Shown here: positions 45,029-52,625 of the stretch, piece by piece
Position numbering within the stretch: position 1 is the first letter of the stretch
Layout: each line of letters opens with the position of its first letter
Assembly: GCF_009928445.1 (NCBI RefSeq)
Contig: NZ_JAABNO010000005.1
Location: forward strand, 62,001 to 126,000
DNA length: 64,000 bases
Reading direction: 5' to 3'
Origin: Clostridium sp. C8-1-8
GTDB taxonomy: Bacteria; Bacillota; Clostridia; Clostridiales; Clostridiaceae
The notes under the pieces: model-generated
The model's database searches: none
The model's input: only the letters and a program-made list of their open reading frames with translations
Told to the model about the DNA's origin: nothing
Position numbers and translations under genes: made by a program

Positions 45029-46024
45029 GTGAATAACTCTGAAGAAATATTAATAGAAGTAAAAGATTTAAAAAAATATTTTCCTGTAAAAAGCGGTCTT
45101 ATAGGAGGCAGTAAAAAAGTTGTAAAGGCTGTTGATGGAGTTTCTTTTCAAATAAAAAAAGGGGAGACCTTTGGACTAGTAGGGGAGTCAGGATGTGGTA
45201 AATCTACCCTCGGAAGGTCCATAACCAGACTATATGATATAACAGCTGGAGATATATTCTTTGAAGGCAATAATATATCAAAGCTTAACAAGAAAGATAT
45301 GAAGGAATACCGTAAAAGGATGCAGATTATTTTTCAAGATCCATACTCTTCACTTAATCCCAATATGAATGTTGAAGAACTAATCAGTGAGCCACTAATT
45401 TTACATACTAACCTTAATAAAGAAGAGAGAACAAAGAAGATTGAAAAGTTACTTGAAATGGTTGGACTTAAGAAAAGTGATATGGAGAAGTTCCCTCATG
45501 AATTTAGTGGTGGTCAGTGTCAAAGAATAGGTATAGCTAGAGCTATATCTACTGAGCCAGACTTTATACTTTGTGATGAACCAATTTCTGCTTTGGATGT
45601 TTCTATTCAAGCTCAGGTAGTTAATATGCTGGAGGATTTACAGAAAGAGATGGGTCTTACATATCTATTCGTAGCTCATGACTTATCTATGGTAAGACAT
45701 ATATCTGATAGAATTGGTGTGATGTACTTAGGAAATATAGTGGAGATATCGGAAAGTAATAATCTTTACAATAATCCGCTGCATCCATACACTAAAGCGC
45801 TTCTATCAGCAATACCAGTAGCTGACCCTAAAAAAGCAAAGTTATCAGAAAGACAAATAATTGAAGGAGACATCCCAAGTCCAATGGACATACCATCAGG
45901 CTGTAGATTCCACACTAGATGTCCTTATGCTAAGCCTATATGTAAAGAGGTATCCCCTGAAATGATAGAGATTGAAAAGGGACACTCTGTAGCATGTCAC
46001 CTATATTTGAATAATAATAATTAG
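45029..46024 (+). CDS. Peptide ABC importer ATPase 2 (OppF/DppF type)
   Basis: 331 residues from the GTG at 45029 with AAGGAGG upstream; a longer reading from 44981 runs into the previous gene. Walker A is GESGCGKST, the signature FSGGQCQRI, Walker B CDEPISALD. The C-terminal RFHTRCPYAKPIC motif is typical of the family. It completes the five-gene importer. A family 1 hairpin terminates the operon. Confidence 0.93.
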   Translation: MNNSEEILIEVKDLKKYFPVKSGLIGGSKKVVKAVDGVSFQIKKGETFGLVGESGCGKSTLGRSITRLYDITAGDIFFEGNNISKLNKKDMKEYRKRMQIIFQDPYSSLNPNMNVEELISEPLILHTNLNKEERTKKIEKLLEMVGLKKSDMEKFPHEFSGGQCQRIGIARAISTEPDFILCDEPISALDVSIQAQVVNMLEDLQKEMGLTYLFVAHDLSMVRHISDRIGVMYLGNIVEISESNNLYNNPLHPYTKALLSAIPVADPKKAKLSERQIIEGDIPSPMDIPSGCRFHTRCPYAKPICKEVSPEMIEIEKGHSVACHLYLNNNN

Positions 46025-46042
46025 TAGAACTGTACTAATTGT

Positions 46043-46125
46043 AAAAACTTCGCTAAAGCGTTTTTATTTAGCGAAGTTTTTTGCGTATCAGCATTTTCTA
46101 AACATAGGTAAGAAATTTTGCTAGG
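46043..46125 (+). repeat. Dispersed repeat family 1, copy D, terminator of the peptide importer operon
   Basis: The hairpin AAAACTTCGCTAAA / TTTAGCGAAGTTTT with T-run (46043-46083) is followed by the tail GCGTATCAGCATTTTCTAAA, then CATAGGTAAGAAATTTTGCT. Here GTATC/GATAC and AGCA/TGCT can pair across the tail, while copy B pairs CTGCC/GGCAG at the same place. Confidence 0.65.
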
Positions 46126-46409
46126 AGATACAAATTTTCATCCTATATACTTATTAAAAAAATCTAAGAATGCTTAGTCTAGAATGTAATTCATTAAATA
46201 ACAAATATATTACCCCCTAAAAAATACTAATTGTATACGTACACTATATAAGTGATAAAAATATTCTAATTATATGTTAATAAATTCAAAGTTAAATTAG
46301 TATACTACAAAGGTATATAGATAAATTCATTTTTGTAGCAGTACCTAAGTTTAGCTAATATTTTTAGAATTAATTTATACTATAATAAGAATTTCGTACG
46401 GGGGAAACT
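46126..46409. other. Upstream region of the protein kinase gene
   Basis: About 280 nt of AT-rich DNA holding the kinase promoter. I see no hairpin, repeat or ORF that I can support. Confidence 0.4.
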
Positions 46410-47591
46410 ATGCTAGCTGCAGGATATGTTTTAGATAATAAATATAAGATAATAAAAGTTCTTGGTAAAGGAGGTATGGGGACTGTTTATTTATGCGAGA
46501 ACATACGACTTAATAACCTTTGGGCCATTAAAGAAACGAAGAGAAATGATAAATTAGATATGAATCTTATATCAGAAGCTAATATACTTAAAAAACTTAA
46601 TAATCCAGGGATTCCTAGAGTTATAGACGTATTTTATGAACAGGATTTCATCTATATGGTGGAAGATTATGTGGAAGGCCAGACATTATTTGATTATATA
46701 AATAGCAATGACGTAAGTGACCTAGAAAGTATTATAGCTATAATTCTTCAGGTATGTGATATAATAAAATATTTGCATAGTTTCACGCCAGCTATTATAT
46801 ATAGAGACCTAAAGCCTTCAAATATTATGATTACAAAAGAAAATAGTATTATCTTAATTGATTTCGGAATTTCAAGGATTTATAAATTTGACAAGGATAC
46901 GGACACTGTTTCAATGGGGTCAAGTGGGTATGCGGCACCTGAACAACATGGAGCAATGCAATCTTGTATACAAACGGATATCTATGGGATTGGCATGGTA
47001 ATGTATTTTATGGTTACAAAAAAGGTGCCTTTTAGTGGTGCAGAACCTTTAATTGATGAAAATTACGGAAAAGCTGTGGATCAAAAGCTAATTAAAATAA
47101 TACAAAAGTGTGTTCAGGTAAATATTAAGGATAGATATTCTTCTGTGGTAGAGCTAAGAAATGAGTTAATACAACTATCTAATGATAACTACTATGAAAA
47201 GACCTCAATTTTGCTTAACAATGATACTACTAAAATTGAAGAAGCAAAAGATATTAAATCAAAGAAAATAAATAAATTCATTATAGCTATTCCATTATTA
47301 GTGATATTAGTTTTAACATCGCTATATTTTCTGAACCAACAGGAAAATGAACTTAATAACTCTAAGCTTATAGATAATGCCACAAGTGTTGATAATTCTA
47401 ATAACAAAGCTCAGGAAGCTAGAGATCCTAAAGAGCAAGTGACTGATAGTGCATCAAATAAGTCAGAAGTTAATACTGATTACCAAAAAAAAGATGGGAA
47501 TACAAGTGTTACAGATCAGCACAACTCGAATAATTCCCAAGTCCTTTCTAATACTCAGAAAGGGAAGGGGCATAGTAAAAAGAAAAAATAA
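46410..47591 (+). CDS. Hanks-type serine/threonine protein kinase, membrane-anchored
   Basis: 393 residues. The kinase domain (about 11-270) has the glycine loop GKGGMG (19-24), Lys41 in WAIKE, catalytic Asp133 in YRDLKPSN (YRD in place of HRD) and DFG at 151-153. One membrane helix lies at about 288-307. The external tail of about 85 residues is rich in Asn, Ser, Gln and Lys and has no PASTA repeats, so it is not the PrkC cell-wall sensor type. The ATG has GGGGG upstream. No phosphatase gene is adjacent, unlike the prpC-prkC pair. Substrates are unknown. Confidence 0.9.
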   Translation: MLAAGYVLDNKYKIIKVLGKGGMGTVYLCENIRLNNLWAIKETKRNDKLDMNLISEANILKKLNNPGIPRVIDVFYEQDFIYMVEDYVEGQTLFDYINSNDVSDLESIIAIILQVCDIIKYLHSFTPAIIYRDLKPSNIMITKENSIILIDFGISRIYKFDKDTDTVSMGSSGYAAPEQHGAMQSCIQTDIYGIGMVMYFMVTKKVPFSGAEPLIDENYGKAVDQKLIKIIQKCVQVNIKDRYSSVVELRNELIQLSNDNYYEKTSILLNNDTTKIEEAKDIKSKKINKFIIAIPLLVILVLTSLYFLNQQENELNNSKLIDNATSVDNSNNKAQEARDPKEQVTDSASNKSEVNTDYQKKDGNTSVTDQHNSNNSQVLSNTQKGKGHSKKKK

Positions 47592-47622
47592 AAAGTTCAC
47601 TATTCTTTAGTGAACTTTTTCT
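47590..47622. terminator. Terminator after the kinase gene, likely bidirectional
   Basis: AAAAAGTTCACTA pairs with TAGTGAACTTTTT. It separates convergent genes (kinase and CDF transporter). Confidence 0.8.
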
Positions 47623-47690
47623 ATATCTACCATTTTTAACTTTTGTTTCCTCTTTATACATAGGTGTTTAAGGTTTATAAAGTATAACTC

Positions 47691-48548
47691 TTATTCTGGA
47701 GATTCTAAATGAATCATAATTTGAGTATATCTTAATGATTGTTCTATATCATGTTCAATTTTATTGCATATATCGTGGGCAGCTTTTACTGACGTATTGT
47801 CGTCAAAAACTAAATGCATTTCTACATATTTTATTCTTCCGGCTTTTCTTGTTTTAAGATCATGATAATTACAAAACAAAGATGAATATTTATTTATAAT
47901 ATTTTTGATAACTTCAATTTCTTCATTTGATAGTTTTACATCTAAAAGAGGATTAAATGCAGCAATTAGTAAAGCAAAAGCTTCTTTTAATATAAACAAT
48001 GCAACTAGAATGGCAACTATCGGGTCTAAGTAATTCAATTTAGTTATCCAAATAAAAAGTAGTCCAATGCCCACACCTAAGGAAGTGTATACATCAGTTC
48101 GTAGATGAAGAGCATCAGCCTCTAATGCAATTGAGTCCTCTTCTTTTGCAACTTTATAAAGTTTTTTTGATACAATAAAGTTTATAATTGAAGCGAGAAA
48201 CATAACTAAGAATCCAATTCCAACATTATCAATATCTTTGTAATGAATCAGTTTTTTTATTGATTCAACTATTATCATAATTGCTGCACCAAAAATAAGT
48301 AATGCTTCTATTACTCCTGAAATATTTTCAACTTTACCATGTCCGTAAGGATGAAGTTCATCTGCTGGTTTATCAGAAATTTTTACAGAAAAGAAAGCTA
48401 TAACTGCAGCAAGCAAATCCATAGTTGAATGTATAGCCTCAGAAATTATACTTACAGAACCAGTAAAAATTCCAACAGTTAATTTTAGGATTATTAAAAT
48501 TGAATTTGACATAAGAGATAACCTAGCTACTTTTACTTTATTGTTCAT
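47691..48548 (-). CDS. Cation diffusion facilitator (CDF) metal exporter
   Basis: 285 residues from the ATG at 48548, with TTGGAGG upstream; a TTG at 48563 overlaps that site. It has six membrane helices with the metal-binding motifs SEAIHSTMDLLA (His and Asp in helix 2), HPYGHGK and LEADALHLRTDVYTS (helix 5), then a cytoplasmic C-terminal domain ending MIHLESPE. It exports Zn2+, Fe2+, Mn2+ or similar. The helix 2 and 5 residues (His-Asp and Asp-Asp) do not by themselves decide the metal. Two TTATCA-TGATAA palindromes flank its promoter. Confidence 0.92.
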   Translation of the reverse strand: MNNKVKVARLSLMSNSILIILKLTVGIFTGSVSIISEAIHSTMDLLAAVIAFFSVKISDKPADELHPYGHGKVENISGVIEALLIFGAAIMIIVESIKKLIHYKDIDNVGIGFLVMFLASIINFIVSKKLYKVAKEEDSIALEADALHLRTDVYTSLGVGIGLLFIWITKLNYLDPIVAILVALFILKEAFALLIAAFNPLLDVKLSNEEIEVIKNIINKYSSLFCNYHDLKTRKAGRIKYVEMHLVFDDNTSVKAAHDICNKIEHDIEQSLRYTQIMIHLESPE

Positions 48549-48578
48549 TTGAGATACCTCCAAATATAGTTAATAATC

Positions 48579-48668
48579 TTATCAAATGATAAATTCATTA
48601 ACTACATAATATACCATATATCAGTAAAAATCAATGATTAAGTACTATTAGTTGTTATCAATTGATAA
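48579..48668 (-). promoter_or_regulatory. CDF gene promoter between two TTATCA/TGATAA palindromes
   Basis: Minus-strand -35 TTGATT (48634-48629) and -10 TATTAT (48611-48606) are 17 nt apart. TTATCAATTGATAA (48655-48668), a perfect 14-bp palindrome, lies upstream and TTATCAAATGATAA (48579-48592) lies downstream of the start site. They look like operators for one dimeric regulator, perhaps a metal sensor. Confidence 0.65.
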
Positions 48669-48962
48669 TGAGCTGTATTATTGATATAGAATGTGAATCA
48701 CTAATAACTACTATATTTGTACTAAGTATTTACAGCTATTTAATAAATACTTTAATTGGCAATAATTCTTGCATGAGCAAACTTATATTACATTAAAATC
48801 ATAAAGATTTGGCAATGATTTATTTCATCTTTATTAATATTTTGTTTGGAGTTAGACATATCTATAGCTTATAATAAATAAGTAACTAATTTATTAATAT
48901 CTAAGATATCATTATAAGTTATTACTTCATATTGAGACAATGAAAGTAGGTGGACAAATTAA
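48669..48962. other. Divergent upstream region of the alpha/beta hydrolase gene
   Basis: About 290 nt, very AT-rich, presumably with the hydrolase promoter. No ORF or strong hairpin is seen. Confidence 0.4.
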
Positions 48963-49913
48963 ATGAAGAAAAAACACATAATTATAATAACGTCTATTAT
49001 AGTTGTATTGCTTTTGGGAGCAGATATTTTTGCTAGTTTCTTTTTTTATAACTTAGCCATAGGAAGGAACAGTAAGGATTTTCTTAACAAAAGTAGTGAT
49101 TTGCCAGCTTCCAATACAGGAGCAAAGCCTAAGGTAAGCAGCGGAGAACAATGGATTAATAATACTGGGTATGAGACTGTAGGTATTAAGACAGATGATG
49201 GACTTAATCTTGTAGGATATTATATAAAAGCTAAGACTACTACCAATAAAACTGCCATCATAGCTCATGGTTATGGCTCTAGAGGTAAGGGTATGGGTGA
49301 TTACGCTAAGATATACTATGATTTAGGTTATAATGTTTTAATGCCAGACGATCGTGGACATGGTGCCAGTGAAGGAAAATACATAGGATTTGGTTGGCCT
49401 GATCGTAAGGATTACTTAAAATGGATAAACTTAATGATTGAAAAGGTTGGAAGTAATGCTGAAATTCTGCTTCATGGAGTGTCTATGGGCGGAGCAACAG
49501 TAATGATGGTAAGTGGAGAAAATCTTCCTGAGCAAGTAAAGGTTATAGTTGAAGATTGCGGATATACCTCTGTTAAAGATCAGCTAGAATATGAGCTTAA
49601 AAGAATGTACAAGCTTCCTGCATTTCCTATCATTCCATCCACTAGTTTATTAACTCAGATAAAAGCCGGATATAACTTTAGTGATGCTTCTGCAATAAAG
49701 CAAGTAGAAAAGACTAAAGTTCCAATGCTTTTTATACATGGAGGAAATGACACTTTTGTACCTACAGAAATGGTTCACAAGGTATATGATGCTTGCAAGA
49801 CTGATAAAGACCTTCTTATAATTGATGGTGCGACTCATGCTGCATCTTTAGCTAAAGATCCGTACACTTATAAAAAGAAGGTAGAAGAGTTCGTGAGCAA
49901 ATATATAAAATAG
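48963..49913 (+). CDS. Membrane-anchored alpha/beta hydrolase
   Basis: 316 residues. A single N-terminal hydrophobic helix (about 5-28) anchors or exports it. The hydrolase fold has AIIAHGYGSRGKGM (oxyanion region), LMPDDRGHGASEG, nucleophile elbow HGVSMGG, the acid region HGGNDTFVP and the catalytic His in DGATHA. It is similar to the YqkD-like family; the substrate is unknown and probably an ester or acyl compound outside the membrane. The ribosome site is weak (AAAGTAGGTGG). Confidence 0.87.
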   Translation: MKKKHIIIITSIIVVLLLGADIFASFFFYNLAIGRNSKDFLNKSSDLPASNTGAKPKVSSGEQWINNTGYETVGIKTDDGLNLVGYYIKAKTTTNKTAIIAHGYGSRGKGMGDYAKIYYDLGYNVLMPDDRGHGASEGKYIGFGWPDRKDYLKWINLMIEKVGSNAEILLHGVSMGGATVMMVSGENLPEQVKVIVEDCGYTSVKDQLEYELKRMYKLPAFPIIPSTSLLTQIKAGYNFSDASAIKQVEKTKVPMLFIHGGNDTFVPTEMVHKVYDACKTDKDLLIIDGATHAASLAKDPYTYKKKVEEFVSKYIK

Positions 49914-49965
49914 CAGTGGGGAAGTTAGTAATTTTGATAGTATTCTTAAACATACCTTAAATGTT

Positions 49966-50042
49966 AAAAAATCATGCATAGTAAGTGTATTAACATTACA
50001 TTCTCATGGGATGAAGTATACACTTATATGCATGATTTTTTT
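49966..50042. terminator. Large hairpin after the alpha/beta hydrolase gene
   Basis: AAAAAATCATGCATAGTAAG continuing TGTAT pairs with ATACACTTATATGCATGATT and a T-run. On the minus strand it overlaps the 3' end of the small ORF at 49996-50106. Confidence 0.8.
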
Positions 50043-50106
50043 CTAAACCAGTATTTATAGAAGCTTTTTTAATTTTTATGTTGCAGTTTATGCAGTTTTT
50101 TACCAT
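49996..50106 (-). CDS. Putative 36-aa Cys-containing small protein
   Basis: On the minus strand the ATG at 50106 is preceded by AGAAGGAGGTGATATCT, an almost perfect anti-16S ribosome site, with TATAAT (in ATATATAATTTT) about 20 nt further upstream. The ORF gives MVKNCINCNIKIKKASINTG plus 16 residues, with a CxxC pair and one further Cys, ending inside the large hairpin. Such a ribosome site is unlikely by chance in non-coding DNA. It may be a real small protein or the start of a zinc-ribbon gene whose end was lost. Confidence 0.45.
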   Translation of the reverse strand: MVKNCINCNIKIKKASINTGLEKNHAYKCILHPMRM

Positions 50107-50248
50107 AGATATCACCTCCTTCTATATTAAAATTATATATTTAAGTATAAAAGATAATATTAAATATAGTGGGGGATTAGTGGAAAAAGTTAAACTGATA
50201 TATAGATTTGATATATTGACAATTAAATAAATTTTACTTATACTGAAA

Positions 50249-50268
50249 TTAGTTAGGTATCTAACTAA
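50249..50268. promoter_or_regulatory. MarR operator, site 1
   Basis: TTAGTTAG-GTAT-CTAACTAA, perfect 8-bp arms, 18 nt before the MarR start codon. Related to the palindrome at 50856-50869. Confidence 0.72.
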
Positions 50269-50285
50269 ATCTTAGGAGAATGATT

Positions 50286-50717
50286 ATGAATAGAGATGAA
50301 CATATCGGAAGAATAGTTACTATTTTTGCAAACAGAATCAATAGACGAATAGGTAGTGAGGCTTCGAAGTTTGGTATAACAGGATCTCAGGGAAGAATAT
50401 TAGGCTTTTTATACCATGAATCAAAAAATAGGGATATCTTTCAGAAAGATTTAGAGGAAGAGTTGAATATAAGACGTTCTTCTGTAACAAGTATACTACA
50501 ACTAATGGAGAAGGACGGATATATAAAAAGAGTAAGCGTTGAAGAGGATGCTAGATTAAAGAAGATAGTTCTAACTGAAAAGGGATTAGAGATTCAAGAA
50601 AATGTCTATAATTTTATACTCAAATTCGAAAAGTCTTTAAGAGATGAGTTAAATGATGATGAGGCTGAGATATTAATTGGACTTTTAAACAGATTATCAG
50701 ATAAAATAGCAGACTAA
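50286..50717 (+). CDS. MarR family repressor of the ABC exporter
   Basis: 143 residues from the ATG at 50286; the ATG at 50280 directly abuts the AGGAGA site. The winged helix has QKDLEEELNIRRSSVTSIL and a wing VEEDARLKKIVLTEKG. It is followed by two ABC half-exporter genes, a frequent arrangement in Firmicutes in which the regulator responds to a drug and derepresses the exporter. TTAG...CTAA palindromes precede both this gene and the exporter, supporting joint control. Confidence 0.9.
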   Translation: MNRDEHIGRIVTIFANRINRRIGSEASKFGITGSQGRILGFLYHESKNRDIFQKDLEEELNIRRSSVTSILQLMEKDGYIKRVSVEEDARLKKIVLTEKGLEIQENVYNFILKFEKSLRDELNDDEAEILIGLLNRLSDKIAD

Positions 50718-50734
50718 AATTATAATATAAAAAA

Positions 50735-50826
50735 GTCACAGTAAAAAGTCGCTGAAGCGATCTTCTTCAGCGAGCTTTTTTTCGCATCTACCTTTCAAGA
50801 TGTATATGATAAAGGCATAGCAGAAA
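50735..50826 (+). repeat. Dispersed repeat family 1, copy E, between MarR and ABC genes
   Basis: The hairpin AAAGTCGCTGAAG / CTTCAGCGAGCTTTTTTT (50745-50784) is followed by the tail TCGCATCTACCTTTCAAGAT, then GTATATGATAAAGGCATAGC. It probably terminates the marR transcript, leaving the exporter under its own promoter. Confidence 0.65.
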
Positions 50827-50855
50827 ACATAAGTTTTCTTTTTTTTAGAGTAATA

Positions 50856-50869
50856 GTTAGAATTCTAAC
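50856..50869. promoter_or_regulatory. MarR operator, site 2, before the ABC exporter
   Basis: GTTAGAATTCTAAC, a perfect 14-bp palindrome, 16 nt before the exporter start and overlapping its ribosome-site region. It shares TTAG/CTAA half-sites with the marR operator. Confidence 0.68.
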
Positions 50870-50885
50870 AATAGGAGGGATAAAC

Positions 50886-52625
50886 ATGATAAAAAAATTA
50901 GTTAGGTATGTAGGTGAATTCAAAAAAGATTCTATTTTGACACCTCTCTTTGTAACCTTAGAGGTTGCTATGGAAGTAATAATTCCATTACTTATGTCTT
51001 GGATAATAGATAGGGGACTTGGGAAAAGCGATATAAGCTACGTTTGCATTATTGGTACAGTAATGATAGTAGCATCCTTTTTAGCCTTAACCTTTGGTTT
51101 TCTATCTGGAAAGTATGGAGCCAGTGCTTCTACAGGTTTTGCAAGAAATTTGAGAAAAGCAATGTATTACAATATTCAGGATTATTCATTTTCCAACATA
51201 GACAAGTATTCTACTGCAGGTTTAGTTACTAGATTAACTACAGATGTGACCAATGTGCAAAATGCATACCAAATGGTAATAAGAATGTTTGCTAGAGCTC
51301 CAATTATGCTTTTTTCAGCAATGTTTATGTGTTTTTATATCAATTCTAAGCTTTCTTTAATATTCTTAGGGGCCATAGTTTTTTTAGGAATATTACTATA
51401 CTTTATTATGACTAAGGCACATCCTTATTTTTTACAGGTATTTAAAAAGTATGATGCTTTAAATGCTAGTGTTCAGGAAAATTTAACTGGTATACGTGCT
51501 GTAAAAGCTTATGTGAGAGAAGAGCATGAGGTAAATAAATTTTATAAGGCATCAGAAACTTTATATAAGTATTTTATGAGAGCAGAAAAGGTTATTATTC
51601 TTAACGCTCCTGCAATGCAGTTTTCTGTATATGCCTGTATTCTCTTACTTTCATGGCTTGGAGCGAAGATGATAGTTTCTAAGTCTATGACTACTGGGGA
51701 GCTTATGAGCTTATTTACTTATACCACTAGCATATTGATGAGTCTTATGATAATATCTATGGTTTTTGTTATGGTAATAATGTCTAAGTCTTCTGCAGAA
51801 AGAATATTAGAAGTTTTAGAAGAGAAAAGTGATCTAAGAAACTGTGAAAGTCCTATTTATGAAGTTAAAGATGGATCAATAGTCTTTAAGAATGTTAGCT
51901 TCAGTTACAACAGTGACGTTAATAACCTAGTGCTAGAAAACATAAATCTTTCTATTAATTCAGGTGAAACCATAGGTATAATCGGCGGAACTGGTAGTGC
52001 TAAATCAACTTTAGTTCAACTTGTACCAAGACTATATGATGTAACAGGAGGGACAGTTCTAGTTGGTGGAGTCGACGTAAGAAACTATGATATAGAAACC
52101 TTAAGAGATAAAGTCTCTATGGTGCTTCAGAAAAATGTGCTTTTCTCTGGAACTATAAAGGAGAACTTGAGATGGGGAAATAAAAATGCTACAGAGGAAG
52201 AAGTGATAGAAGCTTGCAGGCAAGCACAAGCAGAAGAATTCATAGAAGCTCTTCCTAATAAGTATGATACCTTCATTGAACAAGGTGGTACAAATGTTTC
52301 AGGAGGACAAAAACAAAGATTGTGTATTGCAAGAGCTTTATTAAAGAAGCCCAAGATACTTATTTTAGATGATTCTACTAGTGCTGTGGATACTAAAACC
52401 GATGCCCTTATAAGAAAAGCTTTCAAAGAAACTATTCCTAATACCACTAAAATAATTATTGCACAGAGAATTTCTTCAATACAAGAAGCTGATAAGATAA
52501 TTGTGCTTAATGATGGGAAGATTGACGGTATAGGAACTCATGAAGAGTTGATTTTATCCAACAACATATACCGTGAAGTATATGAATCTCAAGTGAAAGG
52601 AGCTGAGACAGTTGAGTCAAAATAA
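50886..52625 (+). CDS. ABC exporter half-transporter 1 (degenerate catalytic site)
   Basis: 579 residues: six membrane helices (about 1-310), then one ABC domain. The Walker A loop is GGTGSAKST with Ala where Gly is usual. The signature is VSGGQKQRL, and the residue after Walker B is Asp instead of the catalytic Glu (LILDDSTSAVD). Together with the next gene this fits a heterodimeric drug exporter with one active and one degenerate ATP site. AGGAGG lies before the ATG. It overlaps the next gene by 14 nt. Confidence 0.92.
   Translation: MIKKLVRYVGEFKKDSILTPLFVTLEVAMEVIIPLLMSWIIDRGLGKSDISYVCIIGTVMIVASFLALTFGFLSGKYGASASTGFARNLRKAMYYNIQDYSFSNIDKYSTAGLVTRLTTDVTNVQNAYQMVIRMFARAPIMLFSAMFMCFYINSKLSLIFLGAIVFLGILLYFIMTKAHPYFLQVFKKYDALNASVQENLTGIRAVKAYVREEHEVNKFYKASETLYKYFMRAEKVIILNAPAMQFSVYACILLLSWLGAKMIVSKSMTTGELMSLFTYTTSILMSLMIISMVFVMVIMSKSSAERILEVLEEKSDLRNCESPIYEVKDGSIVFKNVSFSYNSDVNNLVLENINLSINSGETIGIIGGTGSAKSTLVQLVPRLYDVTGGTVLVGGVDVRNYDIETLRDKVSMVLQKNVLFSGTIKENLRWGNKNATEEEVIEACRQAQAEEFIEALPNKYDTFIEQGGTNVSGGQKQRLCIARALLKKPKILILDDSTSAVDTKTDALIRKAFKETIPNTTKIIIAQRISSIQEADKIIVLNDGKIDGIGTHEELILSNNIYREVYESQVKGAETVESK

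Noticed and set aside
46230-46244. TTGTATACGTACACT upstream of the kinase gene as a third AraR-like site
   Set aside because: It carries an extra TA in the core and is not a palindrome of the TGTACGTACA type.
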